The notes under the pieces: model-generated | Seen by the model: the letters and a program-made list of their open reading frames with translations, nothing else | The model's database searches: none | Told to the model about the DNA's origin: nothing | NCBI RefSeq assembly: GCF_012641465.1 | Contig: NZ_JABAIK010000006.1 | Location: forward strand, 1 to 64,000 | Reading direction: 5' to 3' | Source of the DNA: Vibrio agarilyticus | Lineage (GTDB): Bacteria > Pseudomonadota > Gammaproteobacteria > Enterobacterales > Vibrionaceae | Length of the DNA stretch: 64,000 nucleotides | Made by a program: the position numbers and the translations under genes | Shown here: in pieces, positions 17,741-27,235 of the stretch | Numbering within the stretch: the stretch's first letter is position 1 | Layout: every line of letters begins with the position of its first letter

Positions 17741-17815
17741 TACCCAAGTTACCTCAAAATGCATGGCTCAGCGAGAATGACTTGGTTTATCGGTGAGGCG
17801 AGGATTTAAAGAACA
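17739..17815 (+). repeat. Truncated copy of dispersed repeat family B
   Basis: The left end TATACCCAAGTTACCTCAAA and the blocks AATGACTTGGTTT and GTGAGGCGAGGATTT match the full copy at 7478-7745. The right half is missing. Its TATA overlaps the end of the family A copy, so one probably inserted at the other's end. Confidence 0.8.
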
Positions 17816-17842
17816 TTAGCGGCTTTTAATCGGGTGAATATA

Positions 17843-17871
17843 ACAAGGCCCGCACAGTGTGCGGGCCTTGT
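17843..17871 (-). terminator. Terminator of the deo operon
   Basis: A perfect 13-bp stem, ACAAGGCCCGCAC / GTGCGGGCCTTGT, surrounds a three-base loop. It lies after deoD on the minus strand. The following T tract is weak (TTATATTC), but the stem is very stable. Confidence 0.85.
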
Positions 17872-17909
17872 GGTTTCATCTTAACTCAATTCTTTGGCAA
17901 GAAGAGCGT

Positions 17910-18629
17910 TTACTGTTTATCACCAATCAAAACAGACTCAAGAGCGATGATCATCATGTCATTAAACGTGTTTTGACGCTCTTCAGACGTGGTTTGCTCA
18001 CCGGTCTTAATGTGATCAGACACAGTACAAATAGTCAGTGCTTTCGCACCGTACTCTGCAGCAACGCCATAGATACCCGCAGCTTCCATCTCAACGCCGA
18101 TGATGCCGTATTTATCCATCACATCAAACATGCTTGGATCTGGCGTGTAAAACAGTTCAGCAGAGAACAGGTTACCAACTTTTACCTCGACACCGCGCGC
18201 TTTTGCCGCTTCTTCAGCCGCTTTCACCATGTTGTAGTCTGCGATAGCAGCAAAGTCATGATCTTTAAAACGAATGCGGTTTACTTTTGAGTCAGTACAT
18301 GCGCCCATACCAATCACGACATCACGCACTTTAATATCTTCGTTAACCGCACCACAGCTGCCAACACGGATCACTTTCTTAACGCCAAAATCTTTAATTA
18401 GTTCAGTCACATAAATAGAGCATGAAGGAATACCCATACCATGACCCATCACAGAGATTTTACGGCCTTTGTATGTGCCTGTGTAACCGAACATATTACG
18501 TACATCACACACTTGGACAACATCATCAAGGAAGGTTTCTGCAATGTATTTCGCGCGTAGCGGATCGCCAGGCATCAATACTACGTCTGCAAAATCACCC
18601 ATCTCAGCATTAATATGTGGAGTCGCCAT
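17910..18629 (-). CDS. deoD: Purine nucleoside phosphorylase DeoD
   Basis: DeoD cleaves purine (deoxy)nucleosides with phosphate to the base and (deoxy)ribose 1-phosphate. The start at [30 protein letters not shown] gives 239 aa, equal to the E. coli hexameric enzyme. Conserved features include RVGSCG (phosphate site), [10 protein letters not shown] (ribose-binding Glu) and the catalytic Asp in VSDHIKTGE. An AAGGA site eight bases before the ATG supports this start over an upstream one. It is the last gene of deoCABD. Confidence 0.97.
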   Translation of the reverse strand: MATPHINAEMGDFADVVLMPGDPLRAKYIAETFLDDVVQVCDVRNMFGYTGTYKGRKISVMGHGMGIPSCSIYVTELIKDFGVKKVIRVGSCGAVNEDIKVRDVVIGMGACTDSKVNRIRFKDHDFAAIADYNMVKAAEEAAKARGVEVKVGNLFSAELFYTPDPSMFDVMDKYGIIGVEMEAAGIYGVAAEYGAKALTICTVSDHIKTGEQTTSEERQNTFNDMMIIALESVLIGDKQ

Positions 18630-18759
18630 GTTTATTTTCCTTGTTTTTGCGCTCGTTAACACCAAACACGCTTATTTGTGCGGCGGTTCAACGAGCGATT
18701 GGTGGTCTCATGAGCGGTATTTAGGCCGCTCCGTTTTATTAAGAGTTAAAGATCGAGCG

Positions 18760-19980
18760 TTATAAAAAGCTACGACCGTAATCCATTGCCGTGGTGTCAA
18801 AATAACTCGCTAAGGTTTGGCCAATATCGGCAAACGAGTCACGACGACCTAATGATCCTGCGGGAATCTTTTCACCATAGACCAACACAGGGATGTGCTC
18901 ACGAGTATGATCGGTTCCCGGCCAAGTGGGATCGCAACCGTGATCGGCAGTTAAAATCAGTATGTCATTGGGTTGCATCAATGCCAAAATTTCAGGTAAA
19001 CGCGCGTCAAAATACTCAAGCGCCGCGGCGTATCCAGCCACATCTCGACGATGACCAAACGCAGAGTCAAAATCGACAAAGTTCGTGAAAACAATCGTAT
19101 TATCTTGCGCGTTAGCGATTTGCTCTAAGGTAGCGTCAAACAGCGCAGGAATACCGTTAGCTTTGACCTTTTGGGTAATACCACAGCCAGCGTAGATATC
19201 GGCAATTTTACCAATAGAGACGACCTCGCCCCCTTTCTCATCCACAAGCTTTTGCAAAACAGTGGTGGCAGGCGGTTCAAGTGAAAGATCGCGGCGGTTG
19301 CCCGTGCGCTCAAACTGCCCTTTACCCGCGCCGACAAAAGGACGCGCAATGACACGACCAATATTGTAATCACCCAGCTCTTCACGGGCAATTTGGCAAA
19401 GTTCTAGCAAACGATCTAAGCCAAAAGTCTCCTCATGACAGGCAATCTGAAACACTGAATCGGCCGAGGTATAGAAAATCGGCAATCCTGTGCGCATGTG
19501 CTCTTCACCAAGATCATCAAGGACTTGCGTGCCCGAGGCGTGACAGTTGCCCAAAAAGCCCTCAAGCCCTGCGCGCGCCAAAATGCGATCGGTTAACTCT
19601 TTCGGGAAACTGTTACTCTTATCCGTGAAGTAGCCCCAATCAAACAGCACAGGAACCCCTGCGATTTCCCAGTGCCCCGACGGTGTGTCTTTACCCGAAG
19701 AGAGCTCTGCGGCATGGCCATAAGCGCCAATGATCTCCGCATTCGAGTCCAACCCTAACGCCAACGCACCAGTAGACTCTTTATGCGCCAACGCCAAACC
19801 CAATTTGCTTAAGTTTGGTAACGAAAGTGGCCCTTGACGTTCATGATTGTCAGCCAACCCTTTGTCACATTGCTCTGCGATGTGGCCGAGTGTATCGGCG
19901 CCCACATCACCAAACTGCTGCGCATCTTCCGTCGCGCCAATCCCAAATGAATCTAGGACTAAAATAAATGCTCTTTTCAT
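18760..19980 (-). CDS. deoB: Phosphopentomutase DeoB
   Basis: DeoB interconverts (deoxy)ribose 1-phosphate and 5-phosphate, linking the phosphorylases to the aldolase DeoC. It belongs to the alkaline-phosphatase superfamily with two Mn ions. The N-terminal [20 protein letters not shown] carries the metal-binding Asp, [10 protein letters not shown] the phospho-acceptor Thr, and [18 protein letters not shown] further metal ligands. Length (406 aa) is normal. Third gene of the operon, about 130 bp before deoD. Confidence 0.97.
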   Translation of the reverse strand: MKRAFILVLDSFGIGATEDAQQFGDVGADTLGHIAEQCDKGLADNHERQGPLSLPNLSKLGLALAHKESTGALALGLDSNAEIIGAYGHAAELSSGKDTPSGHWEIAGVPVLFDWGYFTDKSNSFPKELTDRILARAGLEGFLGNCHASGTQVLDDLGEEHMRTGLPIFYTSADSVFQIACHEETFGLDRLLELCQIAREELGDYNIGRVIARPFVGAGKGQFERTGNRRDLSLEPPATTVLQKLVDEKGGEVVSIGKIADIYAGCGITQKVKANGIPALFDATLEQIANAQDNTIVFTNFVDFDSAFGHRRDVAGYAAALEYFDARLPEILALMQPNDILILTADHGCDPTWPGTDHTREHIPVLVYGEKIPAGSLGRRDSFADIGQTLASYFDTTAMDYGRSFL

Positions 19981-20105
19981 CGTTATTCTCCAGATCTTAC
20001 GAACATGACATCACTCGATATCCTGCGTCTCTTTGATGGCGCATTCATGCGATAAGCAAGTTATGCCGCAGATCGTTACAACATAGAAATGAATCGGTAT
20101 TGGTT

Positions 20106-20142
20106 CGCATGCCGTGACGCTATCAATGTCATCAGGCATGCG
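20106..20142 (-). promoter_or_regulatory. Hairpin in the deoA-deoB intergenic region
   Basis: CGCATGCC (20106-20113) and GGCATGCG (20135-20142) form a perfect 8-bp stem around a 21-base loop in the deo transcript, just after the deoA stop. No T-run follows, so it is not a standard terminator; it could protect or mark an RNA end. Confidence 0.5.
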
Positions 20143-20151
20143 GAAATTTGA

Positions 20152-21480
20152 CTAAATATCCGTTGCGCGAATTTGCTCATAGACATTTGGGGTGGGTTGA
20201 TACTCACCACCAATCACAATCGCTTGGCGTAATGCGTTGGCCGCCTCTTGCCATTGCGCTTCGCTGCGAGCGTGAATGACCGCCAACGGTTTATCCGCAT
20301 TCGCGTGCTCACCAAGACGAATAAAATCATCAAAGCCGACAGCGTAATCAATCGTATCGCTTGCCACTCTGCGACCACCGCCCATTGCAACCACCGCCAT
20401 GCCGATAGCGCGCGTATCCATTGCTGATACGACACCGTCGAATTCAGCGTAGACCGGCTTAACAACCTCAGCGCGCGCCAAATAACGGTCGTAATGCTCA
20501 ACGAAGTCGGCTGGGCCGCCAAGCCCTACTACCATTTTGCCAAAGCGGCGAGCCGCTTCGCCATTGTCGAGTACCGCCATCAATTTGGCGTTAGCCTCTT
20601 CGGTATCGCTTGCCAGCTGACCAAGTACTAACATCTCGGCGCACAGTGCAAGCGTCACTTCCAGTAGTCGAGGGTTACGATATTCGCCGGTCAGAAAACG
20701 TACGGCTTCGCGGACTTCAAGCGCGTTGCCCGCAGATGAGGCAAGCACTTGATTCATGTCGGTTAAGATCGCGGTGGTGCGGGTTCCCGCGCCATTGGCG
20801 ACAGCAACAATCGAACGTGCAAGCTCTTTCGATGCCTCATAGGTTGGCATGAAAGCCCCTGAGCCGACTTTGACGTCCATGACCAAAGATTGCAGACCAG
20901 CTGCCAATTTTTTAGACAAAATCGACGCAGTGATCAGTGAAATGTTATCGACCGTAGCCGTAATATCGCGCGTGGCATAAACACGTTTATCCGCTGGAGC
21001 TAAATCACCAGTTTGACCAATAATCGCGACACCCGCTTCTTTGGTGACTTGACCAAACACGTCATTGGTCGGCGTAATGTTATAGCCGGGTATGGACTCG
21101 AGCTTATCCAGCGTGCCACCAGTGTGGCCGAGACCACGTCCGGAAATCATCGGCACAAAACCGCCACAGGCTGCGACCATAGGGCCAAGCATCAAGGAGG
21201 TCACATCGCCGACACCACCCGTGGAATGTTTATCAACGATCGGGCCATCAAAATGCCAAGCACTCCAGTCGATCACCATGCCGGAATCACGCATCGCGCA
21301 GGTGAGCGCAATGCGCTCAGGCATGGTCATTTCATTGAAGAAAATGGCCATTGCAAACGCCGCGATTTGGCCTTCGGAGACCGTATTGTCTGCGACACCT
21401 TGAATGAAAAAATTAATTTCATCTGCGCTAAGGACTTCGCCATCGCGTTTTTTACGAATAATTTCTTGAGGTAAATACAT
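20152..21480 (-). CDS. deoA: Thymidine phosphorylase DeoA
   Basis: DeoA cleaves thymidine and deoxyuridine with phosphate. The N-terminus [22 protein letters not shown] and the family signature [26 protein letters not shown], with its phosphate- and base-binding residues, are intact. Length (442 aa) matches E. coli. A GAGAGG ribosome binding site precedes the ATG. Second gene of deoCABD, 90 bp after deoC. Confidence 0.97.
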   Translation of the reverse strand: MYLPQEIIRKKRDGEVLSADEINFFIQGVADNTVSEGQIAAFAMAIFFNEMTMPERIALTCAMRDSGMVIDWSAWHFDGPIVDKHSTGGVGDVTSLMLGPMVAACGGFVPMISGRGLGHTGGTLDKLESIPGYNITPTNDVFGQVTKEAGVAIIGQTGDLAPADKRVYATRDITATVDNISLITASILSKKLAAGLQSLVMDVKVGSGAFMPTYEASKELARSIVAVANGAGTRTTAILTDMNQVLASSAGNALEVREAVRFLTGEYRNPRLLEVTLALCAEMLVLGQLASDTEEANAKLMAVLDNGEAARRFGKMVVGLGGPADFVEHYDRYLARAEVVKPVYAEFDGVVSAMDTRAIGMAVVAMGGGRRVASDTIDYAVGFDDFIRLGEHANADKPLAVIHARSEAQWQEAANALRQAIVIGGEYQPTPNVYEQIRATDI

Positions 21481-21570
21481 AAGCGCCTCTCAAAACCGTT
21501 AAGGTCTGTGCGTGAGGAGTTGCTGAGCGATGAACCCTCACTCAGCAACCGAATTAACAGCGAAAAATGA

Positions 21571-22350
21571 TTAGTATGCGTTTGGATCCGCTACGTCGCT
21601 GCTAACGTCCAATGTATTTAATAGGTTGGTCAGTAAGCTTGATGCGCCAAAACGGTAATGACGCGCATCAGCCCAATCACTGCCGAGAATTTCATCCGCC
21701 ATGGCAAGGTAAGCTGCAGCATCTTCTGCCGTACGCACGCCACCAGCAGGCTTAAAGCCAACCGTTTTGGCCACGCCCATATCACGAATCACTTCAAGCA
21801 TCATGCGAGCGTAGTGTGGCGTTGCGTTTTCAGGCACTTTACCCGTTGACGTTTTAATAAAATCGGCACTAGCTTTAATCGCCACCTCTGACGCTTTTTT
21901 GATCAAAGCTTCTTCTTTAAGCTCACCGGTTTCAATGATGACTTTTAATAATACGTCATCGCCGCATACGTCTTTACACGCGCGCACAAGATCAAAACCC
22001 ACTTGTTCGTTGCCATCCATTAACGCACGATAAGGAAACACCACATCAACCTCATCAGCGCCGTAAGCGACAGCGGCTTTGGTCTCTGCAATTGAGATCT
22101 CAAGATCATCATTACCGTGAGGGAAGTTAGTGACGGTTGCGATACGCACCTCTGGTGTGCCTTGCTCACGAAGCGTCTTCTTTGCAATAGGAATAAAGCG
22201 AGGGTAAATACAGATGGCAGCGGTATTTCCAACCGGTGTTTTTGCATCGCGACACAAGGCGATCACTTTTTCATCAGTGTCGTCATCGTTGAGTGTCGTT
22301 AGGTCCATCAGTTGAAGTGCACGTAGTGCTGCTGCTTTTAAATCGCTCAT
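21571..22350 (-). CDS. deoC: Deoxyribose-phosphate aldolase DeoC
   Basis: DeoC splits deoxyribose 5-phosphate to glyceraldehyde 3-phosphate and acetaldehyde. It is a class I aldolase: the Schiff-base lysine is in DFIKTSTGK, and the second active-site lysine in [11 protein letters not shown]. Length (259 aa) matches E. coli. First gene of deoCABD. Its upstream region is unusually long and structured (see 22351-22778), so expression may be controlled in the leader. Confidence 0.97.
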   Translation of the reverse strand: MSDLKAAALRALQLMDLTTLNDDDTDEKVIALCRDAKTPVGNTAAICIYPRFIPIAKKTLREQGTPEVRIATVTNFPHGNDDLEISIAETKAAVAYGADEVDVVFPYRALMDGNEQVGFDLVRACKDVCGDDVLLKVIIETGELKEEALIKKASEVAIKASADFIKTSTGKVPENATPHYARMMLEVIRDMGVAKTVGFKPAGGVRTAEDAAAYLAMADEILGSDWADARHYRFGASSLLTNLLNTLDVSSDVADPNAY

Positions 22351-22778
22351 TTCTAGCTCCGATCAATTATCTTAAAAAGTTTTCACTCAACCGCCCAAAG
22401 GGGACTGAGTCAACATTGATGAACGGACTTGGTTCCTTGAAGACTCGATAACGGCTGCGTTATCAATTGCTTTCCTTGTCACCGCACAGTACCAGTTTGG
22501 TCTATGGCACGACAAACTCGATTGTCGTGTCTTAATATCACCCTTTATGACGAAACGTCATAACTCGGTGAAAAAGGCATTCATTGCCCTCAATTTACCA
22601 ACCCACTGCCAGCAAATGCACTGGCCACTGCGGTATGGTGTGTACAGTATAGTTTTTTTCGAAAAAACTGTAGCGGCAAAAATAGCGCAAACGGTTTGGA
22701 TCTCAATTTAATCGTTAGTCTCGCAAGCGACTAAATTCAACAGATACTGCATTGAAATTTAAAGTAAATAAAAAATAA
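22351..22778 (-). promoter_or_regulatory. deoC promoter and long structured leader
   Basis: On the minus strand TATACT at 22651-22646 is a good -10, putting the RNA start near 22639 and the leader at about 290 nt; the -35 (GCTACA) is weak. Three perfect hairpins lie in the leader: TTATGACG-AAA-CGTCATAA (22545-22563), CACGACAA-6-TTGTCGTG (22508-22529) and GATAACG-GCTG-CGTTATC (22448-22465). None has a U tract. A near-perfect palindrome AGTTTTTTTCGAAAAAACT (22651-22669) covers the promoter spacer and may be an operator. GCGCAAACGGTTTGG at 22685-22699 resembles LacI-family (CytR/PurR-like) half-sites. Confidence 0.55.
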
Positions 22779-22812
22779 TATCGCCCTGCAACCAAACGGC
22801 TGCAGGGCGATA
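22779..22812 (-). terminator. Rho-independent terminator of nupC
   Basis: TATCGCCCTGCA and TGCAGGGCGATA form a perfect 12-bp stem around a ten-base loop. On the minus strand it follows the nupC stop and is followed by TTATTTTTTATTT. Confidence 0.93.
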
Positions 22813-22852
22813 AATTCAGTTTAATTGGCGTCTATATTACAAACCGATGTAA

Positions 22853-24103
22853 TTATAGAGCCGATAGGCTTAGGCAGAAGCCCGCAATCGTCGCTGCCAT
22901 CAGGTTAGATAACGTACCAGCCAGTACTGCTTTCATACCCATGCGAGCAATGTCGCCACGACGTTTTGGCGCAAGACTACCCAGACCACCAAGCAAAATT
23001 GCAATTGATGATAGGTTTGCAAAGCCACATAGCGCAAATGAGATGATTGCGACTGTTTTCTCAGACAGCTCACCAATTACTGGAACGAACTCAACGTAAG
23101 CCACAAATTCATTGAGTACCAGTTTTTGACCGATGAATGAACCTGCTGTAATCGCTTCTTCCCATGGCACGCCGATTAGGAACGCAAGTGGTGCAAACAC
23201 ATAGCCAAGAATCAGTTGTAGTGTCAGCTCAGGGTAACCGAACCAACCGCCAATACCACCAAGCATACCGTTCACAAGCGCGATCAAACCAACGAAAGCA
23301 ATCAGCATTGCACCTACGTTAAGTGCCAATTGCAGACCAGCTGCTGCGCCGCCTGCGGCTGCATCGATAACGTTCGCAGGCTTGTCTTCAACGCCAGCCA
23401 TCGCTTCTTCAAAGTCTTCATTCGGCGTATCGGTTTCTGGATGCAGAATTTTTGCAAACAGTAGACCACCAGGCGCTGCCATAAATGACGCCGCAACCAA
23501 GTACTCTAGTGGCACACCCATTGATGCATAACCTGCCAGTACACCGCCAGCAACAGATGCCAAACCACCACACATTACCGCAAACAGCTCTGATTGAGTC
23601 ATTTTTGGTACGAATGGACGAACAACCAAAGGCGCTTCTGTTTGGCCCACGAAAATGTTTGCCGCTGCTGACATCGATTCTGCGCGAGAGGTACCCAACG
23701 CTTTTTGCAGGCCGCCACCAAGGATCTTGATCACCCATTGCATGATGCCGACGTAGTAAAGAACAGAAATTAATGCAGAGAAGAAGATAAGCGTTGGCAA
23801 TACGCGGAAGGCAAAAATGAAACCGCCGCCACCGAACACTTCAAACATTTTATCTGAAACCAGACCGCCGAAAAGGAACGCAATACCATCGTTACCATAG
23901 TTAATAACGTTAGAAACGCCGGTAGAGAAACTGTTTAGGAGGTCACGACCCCATGGAATGTAAAGAACAAATGCACCGAGTACAAATTGGATAGCGAATG
24001 CACCACCCACGGTTCTGAAATTGATAGCTTTGCGGTTTGAGGAGAATGCAACTGCAATCGCAATTAGCACTACCATACCGATCAGGCTCATTAACAAACT
24101 CAT
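22853..24103 (-). CDS. nupC: Concentrative nucleoside transporter NupC
   Basis: NupC imports nucleosides with a cation across the inner membrane. The protein has about ten hydrophobic segments and the CNT-family signatures [12 protein letters not shown] and [15 protein letters not shown]. The start at [12 protein letters not shown] (24103) gives 416 aa, typical of NupC, with an AAGGAAG site upstream; a longer reading would add a non-membrane extension. It feeds the deo enzymes encoded just downstream, with its own terminator between. Confidence 0.95.
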   Translation of the reverse strand: MSLLMSLIGMVVLIAIAVAFSSNRKAINFRTVGGAFAIQFVLGAFVLYIPWGRDLLNSFSTGVSNVINYGNDGIAFLFGGLVSDKMFEVFGGGGFIFAFRVLPTLIFFSALISVLYYVGIMQWVIKILGGGLQKALGTSRAESMSAAANIFVGQTEAPLVVRPFVPKMTQSELFAVMCGGLASVAGGVLAGYASMGVPLEYLVAASFMAAPGGLLFAKILHPETDTPNEDFEEAMAGVEDKPANVIDAAAGGAAAGLQLALNVGAMLIAFVGLIALVNGMLGGIGGWFGYPELTLQLILGYVFAPLAFLIGVPWEEAITAGSFIGQKLVLNEFVAYVEFVPVIGELSEKTVAIISFALCGFANLSSIAILLGGLGSLAPKRRGDIARMGMKAVLAGTLSNLMAATIAGFCLSLSAL

Positions 24104-24160
24104 AGTCAATGGCTTCCTTATAAAATTGTTGGCGTGTAAAAAAGGGCTTAAAGCGGGCGC

Positions 24161-24277
24161 ATTATACTCAGTGCGCCGCAAGGAAAGTAATACCGCCTTC
24201 TCACTTTCTTATAAAATTCATTATTGATTCATCCCATAACGTGATCACAATCACACTTTAGTTGTGAAATGAAATCG
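24161..24277 (-). promoter_or_regulatory. nupC promoter with CRP site (CRP/CytR-type arrangement)
   Basis: On the minus strand a perfect TATAAT lies at 24166-24161, placing the start near 24154. CGTGA-TCACAA-TCACA at 24240-24255 matches the CRP consensus at 9 of 10 bases and centres at about -93, the distance used by class I and CytR-controlled promoters. GTGAAATGAAATCGTTTGCAA (24264-24284) beside it contains a second weak CRP half and a GTTTGCAA stretch like CytR half-sites. CRP activation with CytR repression is known for this gene class; the rest is inference. Confidence 0.6.
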
Positions 24278-24296
24278 TTTGCAATTTTTTTTCCGG

Positions 24297-25112
24297 TCAA
24301 TAATCATTCAATGAAAATAAATGGTTGCTATTTTCCCACAACTGTAGCGCAAACGGTTGCAGTGCTTCACTTCTCAATATCGCAATCGTTTCCAGCACCA
24401 CACGCACGTTTTTAGGTTCATTTGCTTGACCTTGTTCACCATAAATGGGCATATCCGGCGCGTCGGTTTCGAGCAAAAAGCGCTCAGCAGGAAGACGAGA
24501 CACCGCATCACGAGTTTTGCGCGCTCGTGGATAAGTAATAACCCCACCAATTCCCAAATAAAAACCGAGTCGCACCCACTCCATTCCTTGTTCATAACTG
24601 CCCGAAAAGGCATGTATCACACCACCATGAATTAGCTTGGCTTGTTTAACCAATTGAATCATTCGATTATGCGCGCCTCGGCTGTGTAAAATAATAGGCT
24701 TACGATGAGCTTTCGCCAGTGTGAGCTGTCTCTGTAATACCTCTTCTTGTACCGCCATCGGTGTCGGTGAAGTGGTATCTAAGCCACACTCACCAATGGC
24801 AACGCAAAGTACGTCGTTGTATGCCAAATATGTGTCGAGCAGGCCCCAGTTGGCCTCATCCATTCCATCGAGAAATTGCGGGTGAAACCCCAACGCGTAG
24901 TATAGACCCTGATATTGATGCGCCATCGCCTTCACTCGCGACCAATTTTGCGCGCCAACTGAGGGGATCAGCGCGCGCTGCACACCAGCGTGCTGCGCTC
25001 TTAACCACAGCGCCTCAAATTGGGATGAAATTTCGGTAAAATCAAGATGGCAGTGGGTGTCAAACAAAGGAATATTGCTAGGTAGAAGGGGCGATGTATT
25101 GTTGTGGCTCAT
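24297..25112 (-). CDS. yjjV: TatD-family metal-dependent hydrolase (YjjV-like)
   Basis: This TatD-type DNase has an amidohydrolase-like fold. FDTHCHLDF near 17-25 supplies metal-binding His, GECGLD the bridging Glu, ILHSRGAHNRM and HAFSG further His, and LLETDAPDMP the Asp. Length (271 aa) is normal. Being next to the deo genes recalls yjjV beside deoC in E. coli. Members act as 3'-5' exonucleases; the substrate of this subgroup is not settled. Confidence 0.88.
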   Translation of the reverse strand: MSHNNTSPLLPSNIPLFDTHCHLDFTEISSQFEALWLRAQHAGVQRALIPSVGAQNWSRVKAMAHQYQGLYYALGFHPQFLDGMDEANWGLLDTYLAYNDVLCVAIGECGLDTTSPTPMAVQEEVLQRQLTLAKAHRKPIILHSRGAHNRMIQLVKQAKLIHGGVIHAFSGSYEQGMEWVRLGFYLGIGGVITYPRARKTRDAVSRLPAERFLLETDAPDMPIYGEQGQANEPKNVRVVLETIAILRSEALQPFALQLWENSNHLFSLNDY

Positions 25113-25182
25113 CGGTCACTCCTTAGCTAAGGAAATGGGAGCGCGTTCTCTTGGCGCGATGTCTGCATTTGAGTAAAAAGAA

Positions 25183-25205
25183 TAGACCCCGCAAAGCGGG
25201 GTCTA
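25183..25205 (-). terminator. Rho-independent terminator of prfC
   Basis: TAGACCCCGC and GCGGGGTCTA form a perfect 10-bp stem with an AAA loop, followed on the minus strand by TTCTTTTTAC. Confidence 0.92.
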
Positions 25206-25215
25206 AACAAAGCGA

Positions 25216-26802
25216 TTAATGTTCGCGAGTGGCTCTAAATTGAATATCAGGATGACGCTCCTGAGCAAGATTCAAGTTAACCATCGTCGGCGCGATATAA
25301 GTGAGGTTATCACCGCCATCAAGCGCTAAATTCGACTGGTTCTTACGCTGAAACTCATCCAGTTTCTTCGCATCACCACACTCAACCCAGCGCGCTGTCG
25401 CGACGTTAACACCTTCGTAGATGGCTTCAACGTTATATTCCGACTTCAAACGCGCAACCACCACGTCAAACTGCAGCACACCCACCGCACCAACGATCAA
25501 ATCGTTGTTTTGCAACGGACGAAACACCTGTACCGCCCCTTCTTCAGAAAGCTGTACCAGACCTTTGAGCAGCTGTTTTTGCTTTAATGGATCTTTCAGA
25601 CGAATACGGCGGAACAATTCTGGCGCAAAGTTGGGAATACCAGAGAATTTCAGCGCTTCACCTTGAGTGAAGGTATCACCGATTTGAATGGTACCGTGGT
25701 TGTGCAACCCGATGATATCCCCAGCAAACGCTTGGTCGGCTCGTGAGCGGTCACCGGCCATAAAGGTGACGGCATCTGAAATACTCACTTGTTTACCAAG
25801 GCGCACATGGTTCATTTTCATACCTTGAGTATAAGTGCCGGAAACAATACGCATAAACGCGATACGGTCGCGATGCTTAGGATCCATGTTCGCTTGAATT
25901 TTGAAAACGAAACCTGAGAATTTTTCTTCGGTTGCTTCCACATCACGTTCAACCGCTTGGCGCGTTTTTGGCGCAGGCGCCCACTCAGTCAAACCATCGA
26001 GCATGTGATCAACACCGAAGTTACCTAATGCGGTACCAAAGTACACCGGGGTTAATTCGCCTTTAAGGAACAATTCGAGATCAAACTCAGCGCAAGCGCC
26101 CATGACGAGCTCGAGTTCTTCACGAACACTTTCCGCAAGATCTGCGCCGACTTTGTCATCCAGCTCAGGGTTATTTAACCCTTTCACGATGCGCACTTCT
26201 TGGATTTCGTGACCGTGGCCTGATTCGTACAAAATCGTCTCATCACGGTGAATGTGGTAAACACCTTTAAACTCTTTACCACAGCCAATCGGCCAAGTGA
26301 TTGGCGCGCACATCATGCCAAGTTCGTTTTCAACTTCGTCGAGCACTTCCATTGGATCGCGAACATCACGGTCCAATTTGTTCATGAAAGTCACGATAGG
26401 CGTGTCACGCAAACGGGTCACTTCCATCAATTTGCGAGTACGATCTTCGACACCTTTTGCCGCGTCGATCACCATCAAGCACGAGTCAACTGCCGTCAAT
26501 GTACGGTAAGTATCTTCTGAGAAGTCTTCGTGTCCTGGAGTATCAAGCAGGTTGACCAAGCAATCGTTGTATGGGAACTGCATCACCGAGGTAGTCACCG
26601 AAATGCCACGCTCTTTTTCCATTTCCATCCAATCGGATTTTGCGTGTTGATTCGAACCACGACCTTTTACCGTACCGGCTTTTTGAATGGCGTTTCCGAA
26701 CAGCAGCACTTTTTCAGTGATGGTGGTTTTACCCGCATCGGGGTGCGAGATGATCGCAAACGTACGACGTTTGGCCACTTCGCTCATAAAGGCATTTGAC
26801 AT
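25216..26802 (-). CDS. prfC: Peptide chain release factor 3 (RF3)
   Basis: RF3 is the GTPase that removes RF1 and RF2 from the ribosome after termination. [13 protein letters not shown] (P-loop), [14 protein letters not shown] (switch I), DTPGHEDF and NKLDRD are intact, and the RF3-specific [20 protein letters not shown] segment is present. The start at [13 protein letters not shown] (26802) gives 528 aa, near the E. coli length; an in-frame upstream extension to 26835 lacks conservation. Single gene with its own terminator. Confidence 0.96.
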   Translation of the reverse strand: MSNAFMSEVAKRRTFAIISHPDAGKTTITEKVLLFGNAIQKAGTVKGRGSNQHAKSDWMEMEKERGISVTTSVMQFPYNDCLVNLLDTPGHEDFSEDTYRTLTAVDSCLMVIDAAKGVEDRTRKLMEVTRLRDTPIVTFMNKLDRDVRDPMEVLDEVENELGMMCAPITWPIGCGKEFKGVYHIHRDETILYESGHGHEIQEVRIVKGLNNPELDDKVGADLAESVREELELVMGACAEFDLELFLKGELTPVYFGTALGNFGVDHMLDGLTEWAPAPKTRQAVERDVEATEEKFSGFVFKIQANMDPKHRDRIAFMRIVSGTYTQGMKMNHVRLGKQVSISDAVTFMAGDRSRADQAFAGDIIGLHNHGTIQIGDTFTQGEALKFSGIPNFAPELFRRIRLKDPLKQKQLLKGLVQLSEEGAVQVFRPLQNNDLIVGAVGVLQFDVVVARLKSEYNVEAIYEGVNVATARWVECGDAKKLDEFQRKNQSNLALDGGDNLTYIAPTMVNLNLAQERHPDIQFRATREH

Positions 26803-27235
26803 GAATTGGTCTTCTTTTACGTAAGCTACGCCCACTGAAATCGCGTCAGCGACGGCGCAGTTTTATACCCAAACAGCTTAGCGTTGCAGGTAAGCAACAA
26901 GCACACAAAACCTTCAAGCATAGATGGACTATGTGGTGAGGTTTGCAAGTGCCAGTCAGCAAGACTGCAACTTAAAGTCGAAAGGGTATAGGATTCGATT
27001 CAAATTTGCGCGGTATTCTCGCTTATTATCGCGTTAGGGGCAACTTTGACAATGCACCACTTTAATCCGTTTGCGTGCGCAAACCCTCGCAATAAAGTAA
27101 CGGCATTATTATTTTTGAGACAAAACCCCACCAATAAGACTTCGATTGCATATATTTCAGCAAATCGAGTTCGAACTCAGCCTCTCTAGCCTATAACTAC
27201 CAAAGTAGAAAAATAAATTCGTTCAGTAGGCTTAC
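26803..27235. other. Divergent intergenic region between prfC and a GGDEF-EAL gene
   Basis: It contains the repeat copy at 26864-26990. The rest, 26991-27235, has no gene or clear hairpin; promoters for both genes must lie here but I do not see strong hexamers. Confidence 0.5.
26864..26990 (+). repeat. Copy of dispersed repeat family A (127 bp)
   Basis: Both ends are present: TATACCCAAACAGCTTAG at the left and CTTAAAGTCGAAAGGGTATA at the right. The core AGCATAGATGGACTATGTGG aligns with the copy at 17588-17740, with about 25 bp missing from the left arm. Confidence 0.85.

Noticed and set aside
17859-18290. 143-residue plus-strand frame opposite deoD
   Set aside because: It is antisense to a highly conserved enzyme and has no recognisable features.
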